Made by a program: the position numbers and the translations under genes. From an uncultured Oscillospiraceae bacterium (GTDB lineage Bacteria > Bacillota > Clostridia > Oscillospirales > Ruminococcaceae): 64,000 nt of DNA. Where the stretch lies: contig CAJJZS010000004.1 in NCBI GenBank assembly GCA_905197685.1, positions 124,001 to 188,000 of the forward strand, read 5' to 3'. How positions within the stretch are numbered: position 1 is the first letter of the stretch; the number at the start of each line of letters is the position of its first letter. Shown here in pieces: positions 43,116 to 51,597 of this stretch. The notes beneath the pieces were generated by a model. The model did not search any database, had not been told where the DNA came from, and saw nothing but the letters and a program-made list of their open reading frames with translations.

Positions 43116-44066
43116 TTACAGGTGAACGGCAAACCAAGACAGAACGTCTCGCATCACTTCGTCCCGGTTGGTTTCGTTTAAAAGCTCGTGTCGCGCTTCG
43201 GGATAGAGCCAAACAGTGACATCGTGGATTCCAACCTTTTGCAGCTGTTTTTCGATGTAGCCAATCCCCTTGCCGTAGTTTCCCACAGGGTCCATGCTGC
43301 CGGAAATCAGCAGCATCGGGAGAGTGGGGTCTAAAGTTTTATACCACAGCTTGGTGTTGCTGAAATATTGCAGAGAGAGCAAATCGAGATAGGCGGACGC
43401 AGTGAAGGGAAATCCACACAAGGGGTCGCGGTCATAGGCTTCCACCATTTCTTCATCTCGGCTGAGCCATGCGTTTTCGCTTTTCGGATGGTCAAAGCAT
43501 TTGTTGTAAGAGCCGAAAATCAGCCGGTTGAGCTTCGGCGCGGGGGTATCTGCTCCCTGAGCGGCAATCACCCGTTTGCAAAGCATCATACCCGCTTTGG
43601 AGGCGGGGTTCGGTCCGGCAGTCCCGCAGATTACTACGCCCTTTAACAGAGAAGAATATTTGGAAAGGTAGAGGCGGACAATCATTGACCCCATACTGTG
43701 TCCAAACAGAAAGAGAGGCAGAGAGGGGTATCTCTTTTTTAATTCCAACGAAACCAGGTGTAAATCTTCAATCAGATACTGGTAGCCTTTTTCTTCGGCA
43801 AAAAATCCCAACCTCCGGCTGTCCGTACAGCTTTTTCCGTGACCGATGTGGTCGTTGCCGCACACCACAAATCCTTCCGCAGCTAAAAAGCGGAAAAAAG
43901 GGCGGTAACGCTCGATATGTTCTGCCATTCCGTGGGAAATTTGAACGATTCCCCGCAGCGGAACGGAAGGTTCAGCCAACAGGCAGGAAACGGTTTGTCC
44001 CGGGCAGGAAGAAGAAAGAGAAAAGTTTTGCCAGAGAAGGGTTTTATCCAATTCGGTTTGGCACAT
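43116..44066 (-). CDS. alpha/beta hydrolase, monoacylglycerol lipase/lysophospholipase type
   Basis: This 316-residue serine hydrolase has the nucleophile elbow FGHSMGS with Ser124, the oxyanion-region HGMAEHIERYRPFFRFLA, the DHIGHGKS motif and a C-terminal acid/His pair (ISGSMDPVG, and RHELLNETNRDEVM). These are features of the Hydrolase_4 lysophospholipase group. There is no signal peptide. The start at 44066 follows GAAAGGAGG. It lies 16 bp after the Usp-like gene, in one operon. Confidence 0.9.
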   Translation of the reverse strand: MCQTELDKTLLWQNFSLSSSCPGQTVSCLLAEPSVPLRGIVQISHGMAEHIERYRPFFRFLAAEGFVVCGNDHIGHGKSCTDSRRLGFFAEEKGYQYLIEDLHLVSLELKKRYPSLPLFLFGHSMGSMIVRLYLSKYSSLLKGVVICGTAGPNPASKAGMMLCKRVIAAQGADTPAPKLNRLIFGSYNKCFDHPKSENAWLSRDEEMVEAYDRDPLCGFPFTASAYLDLLSLQYFSNTKLWYKTLDPTLPMLLISGSMDPVGNYGKGIGYIEKQLQKVGIHDVTVWLYPEARHELLNETNRDEVMRDVLSWFAVHL

Positions 44067-44082
44067 CGTTAAAATCCTCCTT

Positions 44083-44526
44083 TCAGGAACAGGAAGCGGT
44101 ATCCCGGCAGACATTTTTGTCTGTTACTTCGTGCAGCGTTCCCTTTTCGTCCACAACAAAGAAGGTAACATGGGAAAATTTATTCCAGATGCGGTGCAGC
44201 ACCGAATCCTGCGTTTGGGGCATACCGGTGACAACATAAGCGGTTTTGTTATCCTTCAGATATTGGACGATGGTTTTAAAAATATCCTCAGCATACATGA
44301 CATTCATGGTAGCTTCATTTTGAGAAGAGATATTAAACAGATACTGGATTGCATCCGGATTTGCCGGATATTCGTTGCTCTGCACATTCAGCACAATCAG
44401 CTCGGTTTTTGAAATATCGGCAACACTTCGTCCGGCTTGAATCAGTCTTTCACACTGAAACTGGTTTGTTACTAAAACAGCGGTGCTGTTAAAAGAAGCG
44501 GTGAGAGTTGTTTTTTTGCTGTCCAT
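44083..44526 (-). CDS. universal stress protein-like domain protein (KdpD Usp-type)
   Basis: This 147-residue protein has the pattern of the UspA-like domain found in KdpD: VLVTNQFQCERLIQAGRSVADI, then LIVLNVQS, and a late AYVVTGMPQTQ. The typical ATP-binding glycine loop of Usp proteins is not clear. Role unknown; possibly stress- or nucleotide-related. It is the first gene of a two-gene operon with the lipase. A Cys near the C-terminus (VCRDTASCS) is unusual for the family. Confidence 0.6.
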   Translation of the reverse strand: MDSKKTTLTASFNSTAVLVTNQFQCERLIQAGRSVADISKTELIVLNVQSNEYPANPDAIQYLFNISSQNEATMNVMYAEDIFKTIVQYLKDNKTAYVVTGMPQTQDSVLHRIWNKFSHVTFFVVDEKGTLHEVTDKNVCRDTASCS

Positions 44527-44832
44527 TCGTTAATCCATCCTATTCAGGTTTATCATAATATTGATTGCAGTCGGCAGTTGTTTAAAGAATCGGGAAAGTT
44601 TCACAGCATTTTATACGAAAACAAAGAGAAAGATTCCCTTTTTCATTTTCATTATAATCTATAATTGTGAATAAAGTATGTCTGATACGCAAAGTTAAAC
44701 AAGATTATCTCAAAAGTTGTTTTTAACGGCGAGACAATTTAAAAGATTGACAAATAGCTGACGGAGTAATAAAATAGTCAGTAAAGAATGATTTTCGTTT
44801 TGAAACGGAACAAAAAAGGCAGGAGGACAATT
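44527..44832 (+). promoter_or_regulatory. rex: divergent intergenic region with rex promoter
   Basis: TTGACA (44747-44752) and TAAAAT (44770-44775), spaced 17 bp, form the rex promoter. Upstream, GTTAAACAA near 44693 and TTGTTTTTAAC near 44717 form a loose inverted pair resembling Rex half-sites (TTGTTAA/TTAACAA), so autoregulation is possible but not shown. A second AT-rich TATAAT-like sequence lies near 44655. Confidence 0.55.
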
Positions 44833-45486
44833 ATGGCAAGGTATGAGGGTGTTTCGGTATCTGTAATTCGCAGATTGCCGCGCTATCACAGATTTTTATA
44901 TGATTTGATTCAAAGCGGCGTTCATAAAATTTCGTCCAGAGAACTGGCAGAACGCATGAGCCTGACTGCATCACAGATTCGTCAGGATTTAAACTGCTTC
45001 GGCGGATTCGGTCAGCAGGGTTACGGATATAATGTGGACGCGTTGTATGAAGAAATCGGAAATATTTTAGGGCTGAATAAGGGATTGAAGATTATCCTGT
45101 TGGGCGCAGGCAACTTGGGAATGGCGTTGGTAAAACATCTTTCCTTTGAGGCAAAAGGCTTTCAGATGATCGGTATTTTTGACAAAAACCCAAAGATTAT
45201 CGGTCAGAAGATTCACGGAATTGAGGTTATGCCGGAAAGCGAACTGGAAGAATTCTGCGCGAAGGAAAAGCCGGACGCAGCAATTTTATGTTTGCCCAAA
45301 GATGTGGTGGAAGAACTGGGCGACCGCTTGATTCAGTACGGAATCCGCGCATTCTGGAATTTTTCCCATTACGATTTGGGACTGCATCACCGCAACAGCG
45401 ATACCCCGATTGTTGTGGAAAATGTTCATCTGGGGGACAGTTTAATGACGCTGTGCTATCAGATTAACGAATTATATGAAGATTAG
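44833..45486 (+). CDS. rex: redox-sensing transcriptional repressor Rex
   Basis: This 217-residue DNA-binding protein senses the NADH/NAD+ ratio and represses fermentation and redox genes. It has an N-terminal winged helix (RRLPRYHRFLYDL, SRELAERMSLTASQIRQDLN) and a Rossmann domain (LLGAGNLGMALVKHL), plus the C-terminal swapped helix. The FGGFGQQGYGYNVD linker is diagnostic. Start at 44833 after GGCAGGAGG. It is monocistronic. Confidence 0.96.
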   Translation: MARYEGVSVSVIRRLPRYHRFLYDLIQSGVHKISSRELAERMSLTASQIRQDLNCFGGFGQQGYGYNVDALYEEIGNILGLNKGLKIILLGAGNLGMALVKHLSFEAKGFQMIGIFDKNPKIIGQKIHGIEVMPESELEEFCAKEKPDAAILCLPKDVVEELGDRLIQYGIRAFWNFSHYDLGLHHRNSDTPIVVENVHLGDSLMTLCYQINELYED

Positions 45487-45490
45487 CAAT

Positions 45491-45541
45491 CAAAAAATCC
45501 GCTTGCTTTGAGAAAACAGCTCGGCAGGCGGATTCTTTTTT
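45491..45541 (+). terminator. terminator of rex
   Basis: AATCCGC-T-TGC pairs with GCA-G-GCGGATT and is followed by a run of seven T residues. Confidence 0.85.
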
Positions 45542-45666
45542 TGCCGTTTTCTAAGAAAAGAAAGTATTATGAATTTTTTGTCAAGCGTAGTAATTTGAAA
45601 ATCTGTTTCGTTTTATAAACAGACAGAGAAAACCAAAATTTAACCGCCTGTAAGGAGGGACGCTTG

Positions 45667-46761
45667 ATGAAACAATATACGCTGAATATGCTCTCACACG
45701 CAGACCGAGTAAAGGGACAGGGAGTGCTGTCGGCTTATGAAGAAGAATTAAATTTAGTAAGAGGAAGGTTGGACGGAGATGATTTTCGGGTAAAGCTGAC
45801 GGTAAATAAGTGTTATCCTGCCGATATTACCCACATCCATACCTTAAATCCGGAATTTTTGATGCAGCTTCCGATGCTCAAAAACAAGGGGATTACCGTA
45901 GCATCGGTACATTTTTTGCCCGAAACGGTGGAGCAAAGCTTAAATTTGCCTCCTTTGTGCCGCAAAGTATTTTATGACTATATGATTTTGTTTTATAAAA
46001 GTGTAGATTATCTGATGACGGTCAATCCTTCCTTTATTCCAAAGTTGGAGCATTACGGTATTGACCCAAAGAAAGTGACCTATATTCCCAATTATGTATC
46101 GGGTAGGCAATTTTTTTCGGCAAACAGGGAAGAAAAGGAAAGATTGAGAAGAAAGTACCGCTTGGATGAGAAAAAATTTACGGTGGTTTGCGCCGGTCAG
46201 CTGCAAACCAGAAAGGGCGTACCGGAATATGCTGCGCTGGCTCAGGATTTGCCGCAGATGCAGTTTGTTTGGGCGGGAGATTTTGCGTTCGGCAATATAA
46301 GTGAGGGAAGAAAAGAGATTGAGCGCCTGATTGCAAATCCACCGAAAAATCTGACCTTCACCGGTTTCATTCCACGGGAAAGAATGCCGGAAATTTATCG
46401 AATGGGCGATGTGATGCTGTTGCCCAGTTTTGAGGAACTGTTTCCGATGACTGTATTAGAAGCAATGAGCTGCTCTGTTCCTGTTTTACTGAGGGATTTG
46501 GAGCTGTATCACAGTATTTTAGACGGATATTATTTGAAGGCTTCGGATAACAACGAATTTATCCGCCAGTTGATTTTACTCAGCAGCCGGGAGCAGTATT
46601 ACCGTACTGCGCTTGAGATGAGCCAAAAGGGAAGTCAATTTTACTCTGAACAGCATGTTTTGTCAATGTGGAGGGAATTTTACCATCGGCTTTTGCGAAA
46701 AGGGGAAGAGCGGAGAGGAAAAAAACAGAATGTCATTCAGTTTGCAGGTGGGGCAAGATGA
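45667..46761 (+). CDS. GT4-family glycosyltransferase, probable glycolipid synthase
   Basis: This 364-residue glycosyltransferase has a GT-B fold of the GT4 type: acceptor-side DITHIHTLNPEFLMQLPML, the nucleotide-sugar region VVCAGQLQTRKGVPEY and the retaining-enzyme E...E motif in PSFEELFPMTVLEAMSCSVP. The order (GT4 enzyme followed by a flippase-like protein) matches diacylglycerol-glycosylating operons of Firmicutes, but the acceptor is not proven. The start at 45667 follows AAGGAGGGA. Its stop overlaps the next start (ATGA). Confidence 0.82.
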   Translation: MKQYTLNMLSHADRVKGQGVLSAYEEELNLVRGRLDGDDFRVKLTVNKCYPADITHIHTLNPEFLMQLPMLKNKGITVASVHFLPETVEQSLNLPPLCRKVFYDYMILFYKSVDYLMTVNPSFIPKLEHYGIDPKKVTYIPNYVSGRQFFSANREEKERLRRKYRLDEKKFTVVCAGQLQTRKGVPEYAALAQDLPQMQFVWAGDFAFGNISEGRKEIERLIANPPKNLTFTGFIPRERMPEIYRMGDVMLLPSFEELFPMTVLEAMSCSVPVLLRDLELYHSILDGYYLKASDNNEFIRQLILLSSREQYYRTALEMSQKGSQFYSEQHVLSMWREFYHRLLRKGEERRGKKQNVIQFAGGAR

Positions 46762-47807
46762 AAGAAAATCACAAACAATATCAATGGGGGATCGGATTTG
46801 TCGGTGTTACATTTTTGATAATGGGCGCATGGCTGATTCAAAAATACGGATTTGACAATCTGTCCGGATTGATTGGGGGAATCCGAATCCGTTGGATTTT
46901 GGCAGCGTTAATCCTGTTGATTTTTTATTGGTTCACCGAGGCTTTGGGACTGCACACGGCTCTTAAAAAATTTGCTCCTTTTCAGTGTTTTTCTGATACT
47001 CTTTGTGCGGCGATGATAGGACAGTTTTTTAACTGTATTACCCCGTTTTCGGGCGGGGGTCAGCCGATGCAGGCGTTTTACTTGGTAAAGAAGGGCGTTT
47101 CTCTCTCCTTTGCAAGCTGTTCTTTGCTGATTAAATTTATTGTTTATCAGTTTGTAATGACCGTTTATTCGGCAGTGACTCTGACAATCTGTTTTCAGAA
47201 TTTTTGTGGGCAAATTTCTTCTGTCGGGTGGCTGTGTTTTGTCGGATTTGGGATAAATTTTCTGGTGATTGCAGGACTGATGTGTCTTGGATTTTTCAGA
47301 AAACCAACAGAAGCGGTGTTGTACGGTTCGATTGCTCTGGCAATAAGGCTTCACTTTATTTCTGAGGAAAATCGGCAAAAAGCAATTCAAAAGACGAAAG
47401 AAGAGTTGGAACAGTTTTACCGCGGGTTTGCGCAGATGAAGCGGGATATTGCGGGCATTGCGTGTATGGCTACGCTGACATTGGCGCAGTTGACCGCTTT
47501 ATTTTTGATCCCGCTTTGTGTTTTTTATTCGCTCGGACTGAAACAGGCTGATGTTTTGTTCATGGTGTGCGCGGCGGCATTTGTGTTAAATTTTACCTCC
47601 TTTGTTCCTCTGCCCGGGGCGGCGGCAGGGGCAGAGCTTGGATTTTATACGGTGTTTGGTCTGTTTTTTCCGGAATCGCTCTTACCCTTTGCTGTTTTGT
47701 TGTGGAGAGTGTTTACCTTTTATCTTCCTGTTTTGGTGGGAGGATGTTTTACCGCAACGGCGGGAGTGTGGGGGAGAAAGAGCAAGTCGAAACAAATTTT
47801 ATCTTGA
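46758..47807 (+). CDS. flippase-like (LPG_synthase_TM/UPF0104) membrane protein
   Basis: This 349-residue protein has about eight helices and the conserved segments IGQFFNCITPFSGGGQPMQAFYLVKKGVS and FTSFVPLPGAAAGAELGF (the latter abbreviated here). It resembles the flippase half of MprF and YbhN-like proteins that move lipids across membranes. The 4-bp overlap with the glycosyltransferase gene implies joint production, so the pair could make and translocate a glycolipid. The longer frame from 46668 is inside the glycosyltransferase gene. Confidence 0.85.
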   Translation: MKENHKQYQWGIGFVGVTFLIMGAWLIQKYGFDNLSGLIGGIRIRWILAALILLIFYWFTEALGLHTALKKFAPFQCFSDTLCAAMIGQFFNCITPFSGGGQPMQAFYLVKKGVSLSFASCSLLIKFIVYQFVMTVYSAVTLTICFQNFCGQISSVGWLCFVGFGINFLVIAGLMCLGFFRKPTEAVLYGSIALAIRLHFISEENRQKAIQKTKEELEQFYRGFAQMKRDIAGIACMATLTLAQLTALFLIPLCVFYSLGLKQADVLFMVCAAAFVLNFTSFVPLPGAAAGAELGFYTVFGLFFPESLLPFAVLLWRVFTFYLPVLVGGCFTATAGVWGRKSKSKQILS

Positions 47808-47832
47808 TTCCTTTTTCCCTTCGCGGTATAAT
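47804..47832 (+). promoter_or_regulatory. promoter upstream of popT
   Basis: TTGATT (47804-47809) and TATAAT (47827-47832) are 17 bp apart; the -35 box overlaps the stop codon of the flippase-like gene. Confidence 0.65.
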
Positions 47833-47851
47833 CAAGAAAGCCGCAGATGAT

Positions 47852-47887
47852 AATCGGTCGGGACAGACAGCTCCGACCGATTTTTTT
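47852..47887 (+). terminator. intrinsic terminator between the promoter and popT
   Basis: AATCGGTCGG pairs with CCGACCGATT over an 11-nt loop, followed by five T residues. It lies about 50 nt after the predicted start of transcription and before the popT ribosome binding site. Confidence 0.85.
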
Positions 47888-47929
47888 GACAAAGGCGGAA
47901 GATTTAAAAACAATGAAGGAGAACAAAGA

Positions 47930-48757
47930 ATGGATTTTTTATCTCGCATACTCAAAGGTCTGGTAGTTGGGGTAGCCAATATTATCCCGGGTGTCAGCGG
48001 AGGGACAATGGCTGTGGTAATCGGCATTTACGACAAGCTGATTGCGGCGGTGTCCAATTTAAAGAAAGAATTTAAGCGTTCGTTTTTCTACCTGCTGCCA
48101 ATCGGAATCGGGGCAGTTTTAGGCATTTTGCTGTTCAGCCGCCTGATTGAATTTTTATTGCGGGACTTTACCATGCCTACTAATATCTTTTTCTTAGGGT
48201 TAATTTTGGGCAGCATTCCGATGATTTATCACAGAGCGGTTCGGGAAAAGATGAAAAAGTCCAGTATTCTGCCCTTTGTTGCCTGCTTTGCGGTAATGAT
48301 TTTGATGACCTTTTTGCAAAATGTTTCCGATGAAGGCAGCGCGCTGATTACAACCTTAACGGTGGGAACGGCGGTTCGCTTGTTTTTGTCGGCGGCGTTG
48401 GCAGCAGCCTGTATGATTATGCCGGGAATCAGCGGTTCAATGGTGATGGTTTTGCTGGGGGTATACACCTCGGTGCTGACGGCGATTTCTTCTTTGAATA
48501 TTCCGATTTTGATTCCGGTCGCTTTCGGTGTTCTGGTCGGATTGTTTGCCGGAGCAAAAGGAATCGACTATTGTTTAAAGCGGTATGAACAGCAAACCTA
48601 TTTTGCAATTCTCGGTTTGATTGCAGGTTCGGTGCTGCCGATTTTGCTCAGCGCAGGCTATACTCCGGGTTTGCAGACCGTTTTGTCGGTATTCAGCTTG
48701 ATTGCGGGAATTTTGATTGCGTTTTTCATGGGAAAGACGGAAAAAAGCCAAGGGTAA
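47930..48757 (+). CDS. popT: DUF368 polyprenyl-phosphate transporter (PopT-like)
   Basis: This 275-residue membrane protein matches DUF368: LKGLVVGVANIIPGVSGGTMAVVIGIYD at the start (abbreviated in meaning: NIIPGVSGGT) and the internal repeat MIMPGISGSMVMVLLGVY. PopT proteins recycle undecaprenyl phosphate back across the membrane. ATG 47930 follows GAAGGAG; the open frame extends upstream to 47567, but through the neighbouring gene, terminator and promoter. Its location next to glycolipid-type genes suits an envelope role. Confidence 0.9.
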   Translation: MDFLSRILKGLVVGVANIIPGVSGGTMAVVIGIYDKLIAAVSNLKKEFKRSFFYLLPIGIGAVLGILLFSRLIEFLLRDFTMPTNIFFLGLILGSIPMIYHRAVREKMKKSSILPFVACFAVMILMTFLQNVSDEGSALITTLTVGTAVRLFLSAALAAACMIMPGISGSMVMVLLGVYTSVLTAISSLNIPILIPVAFGVLVGLFAGAKGIDYCLKRYEQQTYFAILGLIAGSVLPILLSAGYTPGLQTVLSVFSLIAGILIAFFMGKTEKSQG

Positions 48758-48794
48758 CGCGCAACATTTAACAGTTTAGATACAAATACTTAAC

Positions 48795-48824
48795 TTGACG
48801 AACCCAAACCCTCCATAGTATAAT
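48795..48824 (+). promoter_or_regulatory. promoter of the amino acid ABC transporter operon
   Basis: TTGACG (48795-48800) and TATAAT (48819-48824), spacer 18 bp. Confidence 0.8.
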
Positions 48825-48882
48825 TAAGACAAAATATATTGTTGATTTATATAAAAAGAAACAATGGAGGTGGAAATAATTT

Positions 48883-49689
48883 ATGAAGTTAAGACGAGTA
48901 TTGGCTTTATTGATGACAGCAGCTGTTCTTTTTGTCACAGGCTGCTCCAACGATGACTCCCAAAAAGAAACGCAGACGGCGCAATCGGAGCAAAAAACAG
49001 TTCGAGTGGGGGTCAGCGGAGATTACTACCCGATGTGTTATATGGAAAACGATGAGCTGAAAGGGTTTGAGATTGACCTGTGGAATCGAATTGCGCAGGA
49101 AAATAACTGGAAGATAGAATATACTGCGGCAGATTTTTCGGGGTTATTCGGGATGCTTGATACCGGAAAGATTGATACGGTGGCGCGTCAGGTATCCTCC
49201 GACAATCAGACCAGACGGGAAAAGTATCTTTTTTCCGATGTTTATCTCTATTCTTCCTATAACCTTGTCACCAAGGCGGACAGCGAGCTTGACAGTTGGG
49301 AGGATTTTAAGAATACCAAAATCGGCGTTGTGATGGGCGGCGACGGTGAAAAGAATCTCAAACGGCTCAATGAGGAAAAAAATCTTGGAATAGAAATTGT
49401 AGGTTATGAGGCGACTCCGGCGATGGACAGCGATGTTGAGCTGGGAAGGATTGACGGGCGTGTGGCGCCGATGCTGCAAACCAAGATGAATATTGAAAAC
49501 AAGGGACAGAATTTTAAAATTACCGACAACATTGTTTATACAGAGGCGGCAGCTTACCCTTTCCAAAAGGAGAATACCGAGCTTGCGCAGGCGGTGAACA
49601 ACACTTTGGAAACAATGCGGCAGAGCGGGGAACTCAAACAGCTTTCCGAACAATGGTTTGGAATGGATGCGACGGTATCTCCGGAATAA
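48883..49689 (+). CDS. polar amino acid ABC transporter, substrate-binding lipoprotein
   Basis: This 268-residue lipoprotein has lipobox LFVTGC (Cys21) and a family-3 solute-binding domain: VRVGVSGDYYPMCYMENDELKGFEIDLWNRIA-type start (DYYPMCYM), the ligand-binding Arg region TVARQVSSDNQTRREKYLFS and the second lobe DFKNTKIGVVMGGDGEKNL. It is the first gene of a three-gene importer. The ligand is a polar amino acid, possibly cystine or glutamine-like, but cannot be fixed. The ribosome binding site is GGAGGTGG. Confidence 0.9.
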   Translation: MKLRRVLALLMTAAVLFVTGCSNDDSQKETQTAQSEQKTVRVGVSGDYYPMCYMENDELKGFEIDLWNRIAQENNWKIEYTAADFSGLFGMLDTGKIDTVARQVSSDNQTRREKYLFSDVYLYSSYNLVTKADSELDSWEDFKNTKIGVVMGGDGEKNLKRLNEEKNLGIEIVGYEATPAMDSDVELGRIDGRVAPMLQTKMNIENKGQNFKITDNIVYTEAAAYPFQKENTELAQAVNNTLETMRQSGELKQLSEQWFGMDATVSPE

Positions 49690-49714
49690 ACGGTAATTGG
49701 ATGCACAACCGAAG

Positions 49715-49755
49715 GTCTGACTTCCGGCAACAGGGTCGGGGGTCAGGCTTTTCTT
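49715..49755 (+). terminator. weak terminator between binding protein and permease
   Basis: GTCTGAC pairs with GTCAGGC over a 20-nt loop, followed by TTTTC. It is probably leaky and favours the binding protein. Confidence 0.45.
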
Positions 49756-49819
49756 TCTAAAAGCAGAGGAAAAGAAGAGAACAGTTGATTTTACAGCGGA
49801 GTTAAAAGGAGGGCAGATT

Positions 49820-50482
49820 ATGTTTGATTTTTCGTTTTTTTTCGGATTGTTTCCCATCATGTTTCGATATCTGGATGTGACGCTGGGGATTTCTGTGGCA
49901 GCATTGGCGCTGTCTTTGCTGATTGCCTTGGTGATTGCAGCGGCAGATTATTTAAAAATCCCGATTTTGCGTCCCTTTTGTAAAGGGTGGGTATCTCTGT
50001 TTCGGGGAACGCCGCTGTTGGCTCAGCTGTTTTGGCTGTGTTACGGTCTGCCCCAGCTGATTGTTCCGCTGCAAAAGGTGAGCACCATGACGCTGATTGT
50101 GTTTGGGGTAGCGTTTAACGCTTCCTCCTATATGGCAGAAACGCTGCGCGGGGCGATTTCCTCGGTAGGAAAAGGGCAGATGGAAGCCTGTCTTGCTTGC
50201 GGCATGAGCAGGGGAAAGGGGCTGCTTCGCATCGTTCTGCCACAGGCAATCCGTGTGGCGGTTCCGGGGCTTTCCAATAACTTTGTGGACATTATCAAGC
50301 AGTCATCTCTGGCGTTTACACTGGGCGTTACCGAAATCATGGCAGTGGCAAAGATGGAGGGGGCAACCAACCTGAAATTTTTGGAATCCTTTACTGCGGT
50401 GATGATTTTGTACTGGTTGGTTGTTACCTTTTTTAACTATGTTCAAAAGCTGCTGGAACGCAGATTGGCAAAGATGTATTAA
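49820..50482 (+). CDS. polar amino acid ABC transporter permease
   Basis: This 220-residue membrane permease has about five helices and the HisMQ-type signatures WVSLFRGTPLLAQLFWL and SSYMAETLRGAISSVGKGQMEA, followed by the EAA-loop LACGMSRGKGLLRIVLPQAIR that docks with the ATPase. It lies 130 bp after the binding protein and 13 bp before the ATPase gene. The start is preceded by AAAAGGAGGG. Confidence 0.93.
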   Translation: MFDFSFFFGLFPIMFRYLDVTLGISVAALALSLLIALVIAAADYLKIPILRPFCKGWVSLFRGTPLLAQLFWLCYGLPQLIVPLQKVSTMTLIVFGVAFNASSYMAETLRGAISSVGKGQMEACLACGMSRGKGLLRIVLPQAIRVAVPGLSNNFVDIIKQSSLAFTLGVTEIMAVAKMEGATNLKFLESFTAVMILYWLVVTFFNYVQKLLERRLAKMY

Positions 50483-50495
50483 AGGAGGGAAAGGA

Positions 50496-51254
50496 ATGGA
50501 GCGCGCTTTACTTGCCGTACAGGGACTGAAAAAGGAATTTGACGGACATACTGTGTTGGATTCGATTGATTTTACCGTCAATCAGGGGGAAATCGTTGCG
50601 GTAATCGGTCCGTCGGGAACGGGAAAATCTACTTTGCTTCGCTGTGTTAATCTATTGGAAATCCCGCAGCAAGGAAAAATCAGAATTGGCGACTGTGAGG
50701 TGACAGCGCCGAAAATCCGAATCAGAGAGCAAAATGAATTGAGAAGCAGAACCTCCATGGTTTTTCAGCAGTATAATCTGTTTGCCAACAAAACGGCGGC
50801 GCAGAATATTATGGAGCCGCTGATTCAGGTGAAAAAGATGAAAGAAGAAGAAGCGCGGGAGTTTGCGGTTGAGCTTTTACAGAGTATCGGACTGAAAAAG
50901 AAAGCGGACGAATATCCCTCCAAAATGTCGGGAGGAGAACAGCAGCGGGTGGGAATTTTAAGGGCGGCTGCCACCAATCCGCAGCTGATGCTGCTTGACG
51001 AACCAACCTCCTCATTGGACCCCGAACTTGTGGGGGAGGTGCAGCAGGTAATTTTATCCCTGACAGCGCAGCGCATGACCATGCTGCTGACCACCCATGA
51101 GATGAACTTTGCCAAAAGGGTGGCAAGCAAAGTTCTTTTTCTTTCGGACGGAAAAATCGGAGAGCAGGGAACCCCCGAACAGATTTTTGACAATCCGCAA
51201 ACCGAACGGCTAAAAACTTTTTTAAATCATTACAGAGGAAGAAAGATTTTATAA
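50496..51254 (+). CDS. polar amino acid ABC transporter ATP-binding protein
   Basis: This 252-residue ATPase has Walker A IGPSGTGKST (about 38-47), the Q-loop VFQQYNLF, signature MSGGEQQRVGILRA, Walker B LMLLDEPTSSLD and the H-loop TTHEM, all intact. It pairs with the preceding permease and binding protein. ATG 50496 follows AAAGGAGGGAAAGG. The in-frame ATG at 50421 lies within the permease gene and is not used. Confidence 0.95.
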   Translation: MERALLAVQGLKKEFDGHTVLDSIDFTVNQGEIVAVIGPSGTGKSTLLRCVNLLEIPQQGKIRIGDCEVTAPKIRIREQNELRSRTSMVFQQYNLFANKTAAQNIMEPLIQVKKMKEEEAREFAVELLQSIGLKKKADEYPSKMSGGEQQRVGILRAAATNPQLMLLDEPTSSLDPELVGEVQQVILSLTAQRMTMLLTTHEMNFAKRVASKVLFLSDGKIGEQGTPEQIFDNPQTERLKTFLNHYRGRKIL

Positions 51255-51597
51255 TGGGTTGTTTGGATAAAAAAGAAGGAACGGGAGAAAACTGCAGTGA
51301 AAAGTTGCAAATAAAATTTTAAAAAGGATATAATATTGCCTTAAAATTTATTCTAAATGGGATAATAAGAAATGAAATTCAGCAATAGGAAAAAATACTG
51401 CGGGATTTTTTTATATTTTTCATAAAAAATCATAAAAAGATGGTGCATACCCTCCAAAAAGTGTGAGAACAGATTGACACCCTATGTACAATGTGCTATC
51501 ATAACGAAAGGTAAGAAAAACTTTGGTTGTCAGCAGGTTACAAAGGGAAAAAATCTGCTCAAACACCAGGAATCTTTAGTTTTCAGGAGGGAAGAGG
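51255..51597 (+). promoter_or_regulatory. intergenic region with two promoter-like signals for the gate protein
   Basis: The stronger promoter is TTGACA (51474-51479) with TATCAT (51497-51502), spacer 17 bp, giving a leader of about 90 nt. A second set, TTGCAA (51306-51311) with TATAAT (51330-51335), spacer 18, lies upstream. The rest is AT-rich; no clear terminator for the ABC operon is seen. Confidence 0.7.

Noticed and set aside
47567..47929. 121-codon N-terminal extension of popT
   Set aside because: The extension lies inside the flippase-like gene and crosses a promoter and terminator; ATG 47930 has a good ribosome binding site and the DUF368 N-terminus.
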